Shown: positions 12,444-12,623 of the stretch, in pieces
Numbering within the stretch: the stretch's first letter is position 1
Layout: each line of letters starts with the position of its first letter
NCBI GenBank assembly: GCA_013811805.1
Contig: JACCUM010000003.1
Span: 1-12,623, forward strand
Direction: 5' to 3'
DNA: 12,623 bases
Origin: Geodermatophilaceae bacterium
Lineage (GTDB): Bacteria; Actinomycetota; Actinomycetes; Mycobacteriales; Geodermatophilaceae
Position numbers and translations under genes: made by a program
Notes under the pieces: generated by a model
The model's database searches: none
What the model was told of the DNA's origin: nothing
Seen by the model: the letters and a program-made list of their open reading frames with translations, nothing else

Positions 12444-12623
12444 TCAGAGTTCGAGTGCGAGGAGTCGTTGGAGGCAGCGGATGATCTCGGCTTTGTCTTG
12501 CCCTCGGCGGTTCGTCTGGTGACGTAGGCCTTGGTGGGTTCATGGTGTTGCATCCGGACGATCACGGCCCGGTAGAGCGCCGCGTTGGCCTGTCGGTGCC
12601 GCCGCGGTTGAGCCGGTGCCGGG
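12444..12623 (-). pseudogene. C-terminus of a second IS110-family transposase with two frameshifts (partial)
   Basis: Read from the right edge on the minus strand, this is the end of an IS110 transposase different from the one beside it: RHRLNRGG, then RQANAALYRAVIVRMQHHEP and TKAYVTRRTAEGK, then AEIIRCLQRLLALEL and a TGA at 12444-12446. The three blocks lie in different frames. One base is missing between NRGG and RQAN, and another in GKxKAEII, where restoring a G gives GKDKAEII. The gene therefore cannot make a normal product. Its start lies outside the window. Confidence 0.75.

Noticed and set aside
10132..12522. A single 796-residue plus-strand protein with a ligase N-terminus
   Set aside because: After about residue 240 it is the antisense of the IS110 transposase, and the later part has no ligase motif. 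Only 10195-10851 is ligase.
1..12623. CRISPR array, tRNA or rRNA genes
   Set aside because: No regularly spaced long repeats, no cloverleaf-like segments with a CCA-type end and no rRNA signature were seen on either strand.

Overview
The base composition, the strong preference for G or C at third codon positions, the GTG starts and the probable leaderless promoters point to a high-GC actinomycete. I cannot name a genus. No tRNA, rRNA or CRISPR array is visible. Nearly all intact genes lie on the minus strand, so transcription runs from high to low coordinates.

Layout from right to left. At 12376-12623 is the decayed 3' end of one IS110-family element. At about 10852-12375 is a second IS110 element with an intact transposase. 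It sits against the end of a plus-strand ATP-dependent DNA ligase gene that stops after its adenylation domain. From 9834 down to 4787 runs a compact five-gene operon in which every junction is a 4-base stop/start overlap: ATP-grasp enzyme A, ATP-grasp enzyme B, a mannitol-1-phosphate-dehydrogenase-like oxidoreductase, ATP-grasp enzyme C and an MFS transporter. Downstream are a small two-helix membrane protein (4490-4747) and a frameshifted remnant of an FAD-dependent oxidoreductase (4174-4520). From 4075 down to 488 is a second operon: a secreted subtilisin-like protease with a Trp-every-five-residues tail, a polytopic sensor histidine kinase, and a response regulator that keeps its receiver domain but has lost its DNA-binding domain. 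The leftmost 487 bases hold remnants and possibly the start of another minus-strand gene.

The most interesting point is how the two operons are linked. Their promoters carry nearly the same array of four pentamers at an exact 11-bp period (4098-4135 and 9858-9895), the layout expected for an OmpR/PhoB-type regulator. In both, the array lies 22-23 bases upstream of an ATGAC start with a similarly placed -10-like hexamer. I infer that the protease/two-component operon and the ATP-grasp operon form one regulon.

The three ATP-grasp enzymes, polyol-phosphate-type dehydrogenase and exporter look like an uncharacterised pathway for a small exported molecule. The ATP-grasp enzymes could be amide ligases (RimK-like). 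Their C-terminal motif also resembles inositol-phosphate kinases of the ITPK type, which would suit a polyol-phosphate substrate. The product cannot be deduced from sequence alone.
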